From positions 54,402,001-54,466,000 of the forward strand of contig CM073596.1 of assembly GCA_037074705.1 (NCBI GenBank): a stretch of 64,000 nt of DNA, in the 5' to 3' direction. The notes below the pieces were generated by a model. It saw only the letters and a list, made by a program, of their open reading frames with translations, was not told the DNA's origin and made no database searches. Position 1 is the stretch's first letter; every line of letters starts with the position of its first letter. Below are positions 46,188-56,870 of the stretch, one piece after another. Source of the stretch: Zhengitettix transpicula. Taxonomy: Eukaryota > Arthropoda > Insecta > Orthoptera > Tetrigidae. The position numbers were made by a program, and so were the translations under genes.

Positions 46188-47120
46188 TGTAATAATTTAA
46201 AAATAATATAATAGATGGGCGCTTTTAAATGAACAACTATTAACAACTAACAAAATTTATTATCAATTTTAAAACAAGTATAAAATACACAAAATATTTG
46301 GGATCTCAGGGTCTTGAACTGGGTTTGATAAATGGCAGAATTTATATAATCAAAATTACATTTACCTTTTATGGAAATCAATGCGTCTGAACATAGACGA
46401 AATTTGTTGCGGAAGAAATAATACTAAAGATTGAATTTAACAATTGCAATTTTATCAATAATTAATAATCTCATTTTATCGATAATTAAATAATTAAAGA
46501 ACGATCTGACTTTTATCTTTTAAACACAGTTTACAAATAATTTTAAAGTTTTTCTCTACTTACGGCCGCCCAGGTCTCATTTTTAGTTTTTCGTGCACAA
46601 TTTTGGGGACATCACTGATTCTAAGTTCTCACAGACTCTAATTGGTGTAGTTTGTTAGTTGGTTTAACACAAATTGGTTGGTTCTCGATGCTCTCCTGCA
46701 ACCTGAATTTGTGGATCTCGTGACTTTAGTTGACAATGGACTTCATTGGTTTGTCTGAATATTGCTTTACTTTTTAATATTTGAAAGCATGTTTGTGTCT
46801 GGGCCACAATCTTTCGTTCTGACTGCCGACTGTAAAACTTTTCGTCTGGTCTATGCGCTGCCTGCTGACCGACTGTACTGTTCAAATTTTCATGACTTGG
46901 CATTTTGGTCTTTTCTCCTTGCTGCTTACTGCCCGATTGTACATTTCCTGACTGTTCGTTCGTCTCGCAAGTTTTGAGCGCGTCGAACCTTCTCGACTCC
47001 TCAACAACGTTTTCTTTGCCTTGCCGGTTTGATGCGGCGTCCGCTCTATATCCACTAATAATGTGTCCTCTACAATTCAACTTTTCAATTAGAACAATGT
47101 CTTAATTACCAATTACTACA
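46188..47120 (-). mobile_element. Solo LTR, copy 2 (inverted)
   Basis: On the minus strand it starts TGTAGTAATTGGTAATTAAG and ends AATTATTACA, the same termini as copy 1. It is flanked by ATAT on both sides. Matching interior phrases include GAGGAC(A/T)CATTATT, GCGGACGCCGCA and CAATGCGTCTGAACATAGAC (plus-strand view). At 933 bp it is about 100 bp shorter than copy 1. A 138-codon frame at 46664-47080 falls wholly inside the LTR and is not supported as a gene. Confidence 0.82.
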
Positions 47121-47124
47121 ATAT

Positions 47125-47792
47125 AGTCGTTGGAATGATGAAGCTCTTAGTCTCGTCGACTTCACCCCTTATGTTAGACACACTTTGGTGCAACTCTTTG
47201 GAGTGAGGGACTTCCCCCACCCGTGTGGGAATGAGAGAGATAATCATCACCCAGTGAGTTTTTGGGAAATGGCATATCATCATTGTTCGAAGAAGCGTGT
47301 CCGAGTGACGTCGACGACGTGTATTGGCAACGAGCCTTCGACGTCTCTCATTCATTCATTAACCGCGTGCTCGGCCACTCCCAAGGAATTACATCACGCA
47401 AAGGTCTTCTACTTACCAAGACATGGTATCACTTTTTTTTAATGTAAGTTTAATGTCGAATGTCATTAGCGACATTAGCATTGGTTTACGTAGGTTAAGG
47501 TATACAATATATAATTATGTTTAAATTAAGTTGCATATGTTAGCTTCAGCACCTTGAAGGTGTTGCCGAAGATGTTCTATGTGCAGGACATCCTACACAG
47601 GTAAATTCACATTACAATGGGAACACGTCGGAGGCTCAGCTCTGGAAAATATGAAATTATGAGTTAATTTAATACGCCCAGATCTTATTCGAAGAGAGGA
47701 TAATTGGGCTTTTTCTGTTTAGCTGCAATGAGAATTTTATTTCACTAAATTCTTTACAGGGATAAAAATTAATAAAATAAAAATGTAAGTCT
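47125..47792. other. No gene seen
   Basis: Overlapping frames at 47.1-47.45 kb on both strands; no domain. Confidence 0.5.
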
Positions 47793-47833
47793 CAACAACG
47801 TTTCGTACCTTTACTTGGAGCATCCTCAGGTGA
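47793..47833 (-). ncRNA. Hammerhead-like motif, left of a divergent pair
   Basis: Minus strand reads TTCACCTGAGGA, TGCTCCAAGTAAAGGTAC, then GAAACGTTGTTG. CTGANGA (N=G), GAAAC, ACGT and H17 = T are all present. Confidence 0.5.
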
Positions 47834-47929
47834 ACAAATATAATTTCAGAAATTTTATGAAATCATTCCACGAGTCTTATAAATTTTTTAATATTCATAC
47901 TTGTATAATTTATCTACAACAAATTTGTT

Positions 47930-47963
47930 CACCTGAGGATGTTCCAAGAAAAGAAACGAATAG
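47930..47963 (+). ncRNA. Hammerhead-like motif, right of a divergent pair
   Basis: Reads CACCTGAGGA, TGTTCCAAGAAAA, GAAACGAATAG. CTGAGGA and GAAAC are exact; ACGT is ACGA. The first ~29 bases of both arms (ATTTGTTCACCTGAGGATG, then TCCAAG) form an inverted repeat with the copy at 47793. Confidence 0.48.
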
Positions 47964-48907
47964 TTTTATTATTTTTCAACAGTATTTCATTAAATTCCTC
48001 TGACATGTTGTGCGGATTATTTATTTATTATTATTTTGTGTGTATTTTACATAATTGAAGTATTCCCATAGTTGCGTATACTTGTTATTTATGTTGCTTT
48101 GACTTGTTCTATTCATTCTTATTTATAGACTTCTACAGATATTATTGTAACAGCGGCATGGATTACGTCACACGACACTTTGAATTTTATTAAATACAAT
48201 CTTTTTTCTTTTTTTTCTCCTTTCTCCAACTATGACTCCTCGTTCTCAGTTCTGAAAGTGTTGCTTCAGCTTTCCTTCATTTTATTCTTTTAATTTTTTC
48301 TGCCTGACGTCATAAAATGTTACGAGTTGCACGCCTCCTTCGCCTTTCAGTATTAATGCTTAAATAATTTCCTCTCCCCCCTCCTCCCCTTGTCTTCCCA
48401 TCCCTTTTATTCTTTCCCCCAATTACAACCCACAGGCTGGCAAGCCAGTCTTCACTGCCTGCCTGACTGTTTATGTAATAATGAAGATTATCGCTGGTCT
48501 GTGGTTTAGTGGTCTGTTCCTACAAGGTTACTAATACGCTTCGTGCCGCGTTTCTCAGACAGACGCAAACACAAATAGCCTGACCTTGATTAAAACAAAA
48601 ACAAATAAAGAACTCCTCTTTAATAGAATATTCACCTCGTCGGTGGTGTTGTTGTGTATTTCAGAAATAACTAGCAAGAAACTATTACCAGTTTTCCTGG
48701 GATTATATAAAGGAGTTTTTAAATCGTTCCCCTAACAGAAAAAATTATTTTCTATGCCAAAGTGTTGAATCTGTTGCATTGTAAAATATTCTATTTCATA
48801 ACTTTTATTCTTTCTCTTCGGTTTTTTTCTTCTCTTTACTTTGTCATTTCGTAGAAACGGGCCTGGAGTAACAAAGGAAAGTTCAATTTCTCATCTATAA
48901 GTGTCTC
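47964..48907. other. No gene seen
   Basis: Pyrimidine-rich patches at 48190-48230 and 48370-48425. No reading frame or repeat recognised. Confidence 0.5.
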
Positions 48908-48949
48908 GGTTGTCCGCTATTCCTATTGGAATAGTCGGCCAGCTGCCTA
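48908..48949 (+). mobile_element. A-tailed retroposon family, 42-bp scrap (copy 7)
   Basis: GGTTGTCCGCTATTCCTATT then GGAATAGTCGGCCAGCTGCC matches the centre of the family; both sides are missing. The mechanism that leaves an internal scrap is unclear (deletion or template switch). Confidence 0.75.
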
Positions 48950-49440
48950 TGAGTAAAGATATAAAAATAAAGGCGAAAAAAAAGGGAGGAATAAATGAAA
49001 ACTGTAGAGACACAACAAAGAGGAAAATTAACAAGGGAAAGGAGAAACAAAAATGAAGAGAGGCGCAAGAAATTTAAAAAAGACAGATTAGGTTTACTGA
49101 ACGAAGTTTAGAGCGACGAATGAAGAAATGTGTTGAAATAATCTTCAGATAAATAAATATAATGGCCAAACAGTCATAAAAGGTTGATTAATTAACAATG
49201 GAATTATAACAAAGTAATAACACTTTGACACTTGATGAGGCTCATTTCGGTTACAACCACGCAACCATACTTTTTAAAATTTATTCTAAATTCTTTTACG
49301 TGATGTTAAATAATTTTTGGAACCTATTCATTGGAATTTTGAGAAGTATATACAAGCAGATTTATCATAATATTCAAGATCTTATAAGAAATTTTATTAG
49401 TTTTTAATATACATTAAGACCTTATATTCTTTTTATTGTT
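48950..49440. other. No gene seen
   Basis: A-rich then AT-rich sequence; a 60-codon frame at 49225 has no motif. Confidence 0.5.
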
Positions 49441-49477
49441 CAGCTGAAGAGATCCCAAATTAGTGACGAAACGTTCT
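49441..49477 (+). ncRNA. Hammerhead-like motif
   Basis: Reads CAGCTGAAGA-G-ATCCC, an AAATTA loop, GTGAC-GAAACGTTCTA. CTGAAGA, GAAAC, ACGT and H17 = T are intact. Stem II is weakened relative to GTCCC/GGGAC. Confidence 0.5.
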
Positions 49478-50334
49478 AATTGCATTGTTAAATAATAAAG
49501 CTTTTCTGTCTGTTTGGCCATTACATACATATGTGTATTTCTTGTGTTATTAATGCCGGATAAATGTAGATATTAACATTATCTAATGTTGCAGTCAACG
49601 GTTATTGCTTTTATTTTGAACAGTAAATTCAATTCATTCATTTCATCAATAAATTCTTGAGCGGGTTACAAAATATTACTGCCTGCTTCAATTCATATAT
49701 TTATAATAAAACCAGTTCCTTTGCGAAATTTGTGTGACTTCATCGACAGTTTTTCTAAGGCCTCTCTCGTATCAAATTAATAAAACTATTTACGACGACT
49801 CACAAAATTTTAATAACGGTCGTATAGTAGAAGCAACGTTTGCTAGAGTGCGGCCTGCAATTAGGAGTTTATTGCACCATTGCTGAGGTTAAGACTCCTT
49901 TCATAAGTAAACTAGACCGCGGAAGTGCTTGTGGTGCACCAGGAAGTGACGTGGAAACTGTCCACAAACCCACTGAGATGACTTCAAAGAGGGCCGGTAC
50001 GATACATTCTGCTACTTCCGGAACTCAACAATCGCACTCACGTTACACGAGTGCCCAAGAAACATTTAATACGATCCCCTCTGCATTGACTTCTCATAAC
50101 TTATATGAAACATTTCAAGTATGTAGCATCTCAATTATCCATAATAATTATTTATGTCAGCTAATTTTATCATAGTAATGAGGCAAAAAAAAGACAACTG
50201 AAGGGGTTATAAGGGGTTGAAATTATGCACCCATAAGATCCGTAGAAACACTGTCAATCTCTTTGATCGAGAAACATATTTATCCGACTCAAATGTCGGC
50301 CGTTTTAGAATGTTTGAAAACTTCATCAACATAA
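49478..50334. other. No gene seen
   Basis: A 111-codon plus frame at 49840-50175 (Ser/Thr-rich) lacks a known domain. Confidence 0.45.
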
Positions 50335-50792
50335 TTTTTTTAGGGCAACAGGCTACATGAGGGTGATCCACATTGGGCAACTCCCCTTTAATAGCATAGG
50401 AAGGGATTTGAAAGGGGGGATGTGGAAGGGTAGAGGAAGGTAGCCAAGGGTTACTAGGGCCCCCGGGCTATGGTTTAAGGATCCTACCCAGCATTCGCCT
50501 AAAGAAATGCAGGGAAAACCCTAGGAAAACCTGCATCTTGTACGTCGGGCATTGCGTACTTGTCCCACGCCCTTCCGACAGCGGGAGAGGAGTTTGCTGT
50601 GGGGACGCAGCATTCCCTTCTCCGTGCCTCGACCAGTTTAGGAGGCAGCTGGCCGACTATTCCAATGGGAATAGCGAACAACTCTTACCGTATGCCCAAG
50701 GTCTGCGAACCCGGAACATACACCTCTCAGAACAGGCCGAGGTGCCGCGGCTTGTGGGAACCTTAGTTCAAAAACGGAGAAGAAAAGGCATC
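50335..50792 (-). mobile_element. A-tailed retroposon family, copy 8 (5'-truncated)
   Basis: Minus orientation from TTTTTTTAGGGCAACAGG to a break at AAAAGGCATCC, where the T run of copy 9 begins. It is the downstream member of a head-to-tail doublet. Confidence 0.88.
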
Positions 50793-51324
50793 CTTTTTTT
50801 TTTTTTTAGGGCAACAGGCTACATGAGGGTAATCCACTTAGGGCAACTCCCCTTTAATAGCATAAGAAGGGATTTGAAAGGGGGGATGCGGAAGGGTAGA
50901 GGAAGGTAGCCAAGGGTTAACTAGGGGCCCCGGGCTATATTTTAAGGATCCTTCCCGGCATTCGCCTAAAGAAATGCAGGGAAAACCCTAGGAAAACCTG
51001 CATCGGGTAGGTCGGGCATTGGGTACTTGTCCCACGCCCTTCCGATAGCGGGAGAGGAGTTTGCTGTGGGGTCGCAGCTTTCCCTTCTCCGTGCCTCGAC
51101 CAGTTTAGGAGGCAGCTGGCCGACTATTCCAATGGGAATAGCGAGCAACTCTTACCGTATGCCCAAGGTCAGTGACCCCGGAACATACACCTCTCAAAAC
51201 AGGCCGAGGTGCCGCGGCTTGTGGGAACCTTAGTTCAAAAACGGAGAGGAAAAGGCATACCCAAAGGTAGCCCCTTCGTATCTCTCCTAAAAGGTTCTGC
51301 CTGCGAGAGAATAGCCCTCGCAGA
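50793..51324 (-). mobile_element. A-tailed retroposon family, copy 9
   Basis: Minus orientation with a 15-base T run, AGGGCAACAGG and the whole body up to a single hairpin unit (CTGCGAGAGAATAGCCCTCG then CAG). It abuts copy 8 without spacer. Confidence 0.88.
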
Positions 51325-51650
51325 CAATTTTTAATTCCCATAAACATACAAACATACATCCTTTTTTATTATATAGATTTATTACGTTTCGCACGAGCAA
51401 GCATATTGACTGTGTAAGTAGAAACACGCGCACACATACTCGTAAAAATAATAATAATGATTTCCTTCTCCGACTTCAGTTACGATTACCGTTGTCGCAT
51501 TGCAATAACGGGCTTCAGTTGGCACTCGTGTAATCTGCAAATGAGATAGTCTTGTTCACTTAGCGATGCACTTATCTGTATTCAGAGAACGTCTGTTAGA
51601 ATAAAATAAATACACTGTCATTTAATAAAGCGACTGATGTAAATAACATT
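51325..51650. other. No gene seen
   Basis: Mixed sequence; nothing recognised. Confidence 0.5.
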
Positions 51651-51690
51651 TCACGACGTTTCGTGCGCATATTGGGACATTATCAGGACT
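51651..51690 (-). ncRNA. Hammerhead-like motif, left of a divergent pair
   Basis: Minus strand reads AGTCCTGATAA-T-GTCCC, AATATGCGCAC, GAAACGTCGTGA. GAAAC, ACGT and H17 = C are intact; G8 of CTGANGA is A. Confidence 0.45.
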
Positions 51691-51755
51691 ACAAAAATTG
51701 TTATTATTATATAACTAATTTTTTATAACAATCCAAATCATAAATTACTCCAATG

Positions 51756-51797
51756 TACACCTGATAAAGTCCTAAATTGAGGACGAAACGTTGTGAA
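51756..51797 (+). ncRNA. Hammerhead-like motif, right of a divergent pair
   Basis: Reads ACACCTGATAA-A-GTCCT, AAATTG, AGGAC-GAAACGTTGTGA. Stem II GTCCT/AGGAC is a perfect 5 bp and CAC/GTG can close stem I. G8 is A in this copy as in its partner. Confidence 0.52.
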
Positions 51798-52619
51798 CTG
51801 TGACGTATTTTGCTCCTCTACTGAACAATATGGCGTTATATTGTACAGGCATGCGTATTGTTCTAATAAAATTGACCTGATTTGGAAATTTGTAAATAAT
51901 AATAATTACTGTCCTTTGCGGTATTAATTATACAGAAACTGAATGCATTTTCCTACGAGAACATTTTTAAAAACAATTAACTATCTAAAATTAGTAACAA
52001 ATTCTTATTTATTCCTGAAATCCTACTGTGGACTTTACTCAAGCCTATTTCATTTTTGAAAGCTACTATGGTTCCCCTATTTTGAAGCCTACGTTATTAT
52101 TTTTCCTGCTATCCTATTTCCGCTGTTGTACACATCCTACATCGTCCATTAATATATTTCTGGTCCCCGACTCCTCGCCTGTCATACATCGTTTCCTTAT
52201 CCTCCCAAATCTATATATTTTAGACCTGAACTATCCTTCCATGTAATCCTTACAAAAATCGAAATGAGAAGTCATGGAAATCTTCAATGACGTTAAATTC
52301 CGAAGAAAATCGTTTCTCGCGACGAGTTAATTGGTATGTGCATACTTCGGGAGTTTCGTAGCTACTAGAAAAATAATGACGTCACGACCTTGGTAGTTGT
52401 TTTCCCCACTCATTCATGCAAAGTCATTATCTGCGTGTGTGAGTGAGAAGGAGCACGGGTTTCCTAGAAGCTGCGTAGATAGTCAGACATTCACACATTC
52501 ATTCATCCAGTCACTACAGTAATTGGGAAACTAGCTGTTTAATAGAAAATAAGGATTCTTAAATTTAGCAATCGTTAGGTGATAATGGTATTTAATTACA
52601 CAAAAGGATTGGCGAAAAA
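51798..52619. other. No gene seen
   Basis: A 72-codon plus frame at 52028 is hydrophobic and unmatched. Confidence 0.5.
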
Positions 52620-53004
52620 CCTTGGGAGTACGGTAAGTTATGTCCTCTGCTCCCATTGGAACAGTCGGCCTGCTGCCTCCTAAACTAATCGAGGTACGGA
52701 AAAGGGAAAGCTGCGTCCCCACAGAAAACCTCTCTCCCACCATCGGAAGGGCGTGGGACAAGTACCCAATGCCCGACCTACCTGATGCAGGTTTTTCTAG
52801 GGTTTTCCCTGCATTTCTTTAGGCGAATGCCGGGTAGGATCCTTAAAATATAGCCCGGGGGCCCTAGTTAACCCTTGGATACCTTCTTCTACCCTTCCGC
52901 AGACCCCCTTTCAAATCCCTTCCTATGCTATTAAAGGGGAGTTGCCCAACGTGGATCACCCTCATGTAGCCTGTTACCCTAAAAAAAAATAAAAAAATAA
53001 AAGA
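52620..53004 (+). mobile_element. A-tailed retroposon family, copy 10 (5'-truncated)
   Basis: Begins CCTTGGGAGTACGGTAAG and runs to CATGTAGCCTGTTACCCT with an A-rich tail (A9TA7TAAAA). More diverged than its neighbours (for example AATCGAGGTACGG for GGTCGAGGCACGG). Confidence 0.87.
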
Positions 53005-53027
53005 TGGAGGTTTTATAGCCGGATATC

Positions 53028-53530
53028 ACCTGCGAGGGATATTCTCTCGCAGGCAGAAACTTTTAGGAGAGATACGAAGGGGCTACCTTTGGGTATGCCT
53101 TTTCCTCTCCGTTTTTGAACTAAGGTTCCCACAAGCCGAGGCACCTCGGCCTGTTCTGAGAGGTGTATGTTCCGGGGTCACAGACCTTGGGCATACGGTA
53201 AGAGTTGTTTGCTATTCCCATTGGAATAGTCGGCCAGCTGCCTCCTAAACTGGTCGAGGCACGGAGAAGGGAATGCTGCGTCCCCACAGCAAACTCCTCT
53301 CCCGCTATCGGAAGGGCGTGGGACAAGTACCCAATGCCCGACCTACCTGATGCAGGTTTTTCTAGGGTTTTCCCTTCTTTTCTTTAGGCGAATGCCGGGT
53401 AGGATCCTTAAAATATAGCCCGGGGGCCCTAATTAACCCTTGGCTACCTTCCTCTACCCTTCCGCATTCCCCCTTTCAAATCCCTGCCTATGGGAGTTAC
53501 CCTCACGCAGCCTGTTATTCTAAAATAAAA
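53028..53530 (+). mobile_element. A-tailed retroposon family, copy 11
   Basis: Starts with one hairpin unit (ACCTGCGAGGGATATTCTCT then CGCAGG) and keeps the body; near the 3' end it lacks the ATTAAAGGGGAGTTGCCC part and ends CCTGTTATTCTAAAA. It lies head-to-tail after copy 10 with a 24-bp spacer. Confidence 0.87.
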
Positions 53531-54527
53531 TTTCATTATTAACTTTGGTAGCAACCATTCTTGTGATTACTGTCTCATGAAAAACAATTTTTTTAGTTAA
53601 TGAATAAACGTATAAATGAATGTCTTAAATTTCAAAGCACATAACTGTAATGTTTCTATTCTCGGTCAGTTTATTTGTATTCGCAAATATTTTAAGAGGT
53701 GTGAGTCGCCATCACTATTCATCATGCCTTCTCTTTTTGTATCCTTAAGTGTCACAGGTTACACGTCCACGGCGAACCTAACCAGTTTTTTTTTTACGAG
53801 GTCCAGATTAACCAACTGTACATGAAGTGGAGAGCACATTTCCAGCGATGTTACGACCTCGTTAATTGACGGCTGTCTGTAAAACATTTCCTTTTAGCAC
53901 ACATTATGGTTAAAATCTTGTTAAAGGGCCTCGCGTTCCTCAAATGTTAGTTTAGCACTTGTCTTAACGGTTAACTTTTAAAGTTTGTTTTTTTTTCCCC
54001 TACGGCCAGCGATCATTTGTTTCCTAATACAAAACACGACATGGGTTTCCAGTTTTCCTCAGGTCATTAAAATCGTGAACGCCGAGTTCAGTCTTCACGT
54101 AACTATTCCCCCTGAACGATTTACGGTCCTCCCGGGTGTTAGAACTTTGCGTCGGCCCTGACCGTTCACGATTTAATATGTTGTGAGCTAATAAATCAAT
54201 TTAGAACTATTTTCTCTCTCCATTAATATAGACACAAAATAAATTTAACTGACAACGTTTGCAACATTTATTATTTATTTAAAAAAATTTAGAGATGAAG
54301 TTAAAGAGAAAAAAGGTCGACGGATATAAGTTTAAGACTATATTTAAAGAGGATTACTATTAACGTTTTGAACTCGTACTCTTCTGGATTAAAGAACATC
54401 TCAATAAAAAGAGTCAATTATCATATACAGGTCTTATATATTCATTTAATGATCATATTAACGTCTTCGCTTTAAAACAATTTTTTTACAGTGGTACTAG
54501 AATTTCTTTTAATATACTCCTACTGGT

Positions 54528-54528
<1 letters not shown>
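53531..54528. other. No gene seen
   Basis: Mixed sequence with T runs; a 69-codon plus frame at 53616 has no motif. Confidence 0.5.

Positions 54529-54564
<36 letters not shown>
54529..54564. repeat. (TA)n microsatellite
   Basis: About 18 TA units. Confidence 0.95.
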
Positions 54565-54570
<6 letters not shown>

Positions 54571-54620
54571 CTTAATATATTTTTTAAAAACCGTTACATT
54601 TTGTGTCTTTGGAACCATTT

Positions 54621-54624
<4 letters not shown>

Positions 54625-54693
<69 letters not shown>

Positions 54694-54727
54694 TCTATCT
54701 CTCTATCTCTCTATCTCTCTATCTCTC
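54625..54727. repeat. (CT)n / (CTAT) microsatellite, ~100 bp
   Basis: About 30 CT units, then interspersed CTAT and CTCTCTAT units. One strand is pure pyrimidine over most of its length, which can adopt triplex (H-DNA) structure. Confidence 0.97.
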
Positions 54728-56866
54728 AGACATGGAGCTAGTACAGTCGTTGGTATAGTTTAATTGTTATCTAAGGTTTTGATGACGACAGTTCGATTTG
54801 ACATTAATCGATCGGGCAGCTGGATTTTAATGCGGTCGAACAACGATATTTCGATTACAAAAACGGCCAGCAAACAAACATCCAGTTTTGCAGAATGTTT
54901 GATGTTAATATCGAAACTACAGGAAAGCTGTAACAGCGATGAACTAAGTGTATCAGTTTAAAAAGGAAACTACAACCAAAATAGAAATTGGGAGGAAATG
55001 TTCTTTTCTCAGGATTAGAACCTTTCGACTGTAATGTATCAATTAATAAATCAGGAGGATTGCAAAATTAGGAATTGGGAATCTGACGAGGTAGAACCTA
55101 ATCTCGTACATTAACATTAGTTTGGTGTCAATGAGAAAATTTGGTACAATTTAAGATATGGGAACCACCGTGTACGAAAACTGGAGGATTCAAAAATATC
55201 ATTTGAAAACTACTGAAATATAGCACTAATTTCCAAGAATAACTTCTGTAGCTGGGAAAACCAATGACTAATTGGATGTGTTTGTGATCAATTTGTTCCA
55301 ACGAATTCTGTGATCCGTTTCATCATAAATTTGCCAATACAAATATTTGGCGGCTGTCTTCCACGGTACGGTGCTCGATCAACCTTTGCGGAACGTTTCC
55401 GTGCGTCGGACCGTTGAGTCTCGATGACGTCAAAGACGTGTGTATTATTGTTTTTTTTCTTCTTCTTCTTCTTCTTTGAGCGAGTGAGTCATGAATCGGT
55501 GGTGACTCAAGAAGGGATCCATGCTCGAGTGACCGCACGCCAAGGACGCCACCAACAGGTGGACGATTAATCAACAACAGAACATCCTCATGACGCACTC
55601 CAACAATCGTCTTCAGGTCCTGACCTCAAGCATTGGTCTGTCACACGCTTTTATCAGTTCCATCAGGATATTCGCGACAGGATCTTTAATCACATTCGCG
55701 TCTGTATCCGCGTTGAGGAACGGAAACTGAGATCATCCATCCCTGGACCAGTCAAATATTGCGGTGATTTAATGGGAGTAAAATGAATTACTCTGGATTT
55801 TTCTGAAAGTTCTGTGCAATGTATTGTTCACCAGCGACTTTGATAATATTTTCAGTATAAAGTAACGAATAAAATATATTTCTGTTCACGTAGCATGTCA
55901 TCCTCTTGACGTCTCAACATAACGTATGTCGTAGTGTCCTACTGTCTGATTGAAAAAATGAAAAAATTTGCTATGTTTACTGTATCATAGACAAAAATAG
56001 TGTAAAATGATTCCAAAGAATAAAACATACGATAAATCAAGTTGTATAGGAATATAGATAGCTGATTTACGAGAATAAGCGATGGACGATTAGAAACTAC
56101 TGTAACGTATCAGATTGTATACTCTATATTTTTTTTTTGTAATAGGATCTACAAAATTAAATTTTATTTTATTTTAATTTTCGGGGATTGATGGTCGGAA
56201 GAAGTCAGAAGAAACTAATTAAAACCGGAAGGATTGTTTTTTGTATGTTATTAGCAGACAACAATTTTGAGAATGCCTGAAGCATTAAAATCAGAACAGT
56301 GTGTACGGTTAAATAAAATTATATAGAATCCGATGGAAATGTTGGTAATTTCCAAACAAAATATGAGAAAGAATTCTGAAGTGGATAGACGTAACCGAAA
56401 AAAAAAGGCGAGGGAACGGTGAAGTTGCGATAGAGGCATTGTAGGCTGTCAAAGAATTTTCAGCCATTATTATCGCTACCCATAGACCCAGTAACAAGCA
56501 AGAAGGAGACAGATGTCGCCCTGAAAGCAGTTGAGTTCACCACATCGCGAGAACGACGTAAATAATCGGAAGGACGATATCCACGACGCCTCACGCAGAA
56601 TTCGTCACATTCAAAGGCTTACTTGAGTGATCAAATACTAACTTTAGCATCGTCAACGATTTATTATTATTTTCATAGATCTACTTCAAATTGTTTTACA
56701 TATATTGTTTTAAATATAATTTTTTAACCCAGTGTTCTCATTCAGTGCCCACTTGTAAACCTGAGTTAAGTTACATTTATTTACATTTGAGTTGCATAAA
56801 TACATATTTTTAAATTTTTATTGCAATTTATGTAAGTAAATATTTTTATCAAAACACCTGTTAAAT
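54728..56866. other. No gene recognised
   Basis: Mostly AT-rich. 55360-55760 is GC-richer and includes a (CTT)n patch at 55455-55476 and a 72-codon plus frame (55566-55784) ending RSSIPGPVKYCGDLMGVK that is protein-like but unrecognised. The last bases (56867-56870, ATAT) flank LTR copy 3. Confidence 0.45.
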
Positions 56867-56870
56867 ATAT

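Noticed and set aside
46664..47080. 138-codon minus-strand frame
   Set aside because: Lies within the inverted solo LTR; LTRs of this kind do not usually encode protein and copy 1 is interrupted in the same area.
47555..47580. CACCTTGAAGGTGTTGCCGA hairpin considered as a member of the hammerhead-like set
   Set aside because: It is a simple CACCTT/AAGGTG palindrome without the core or GAAAC box.
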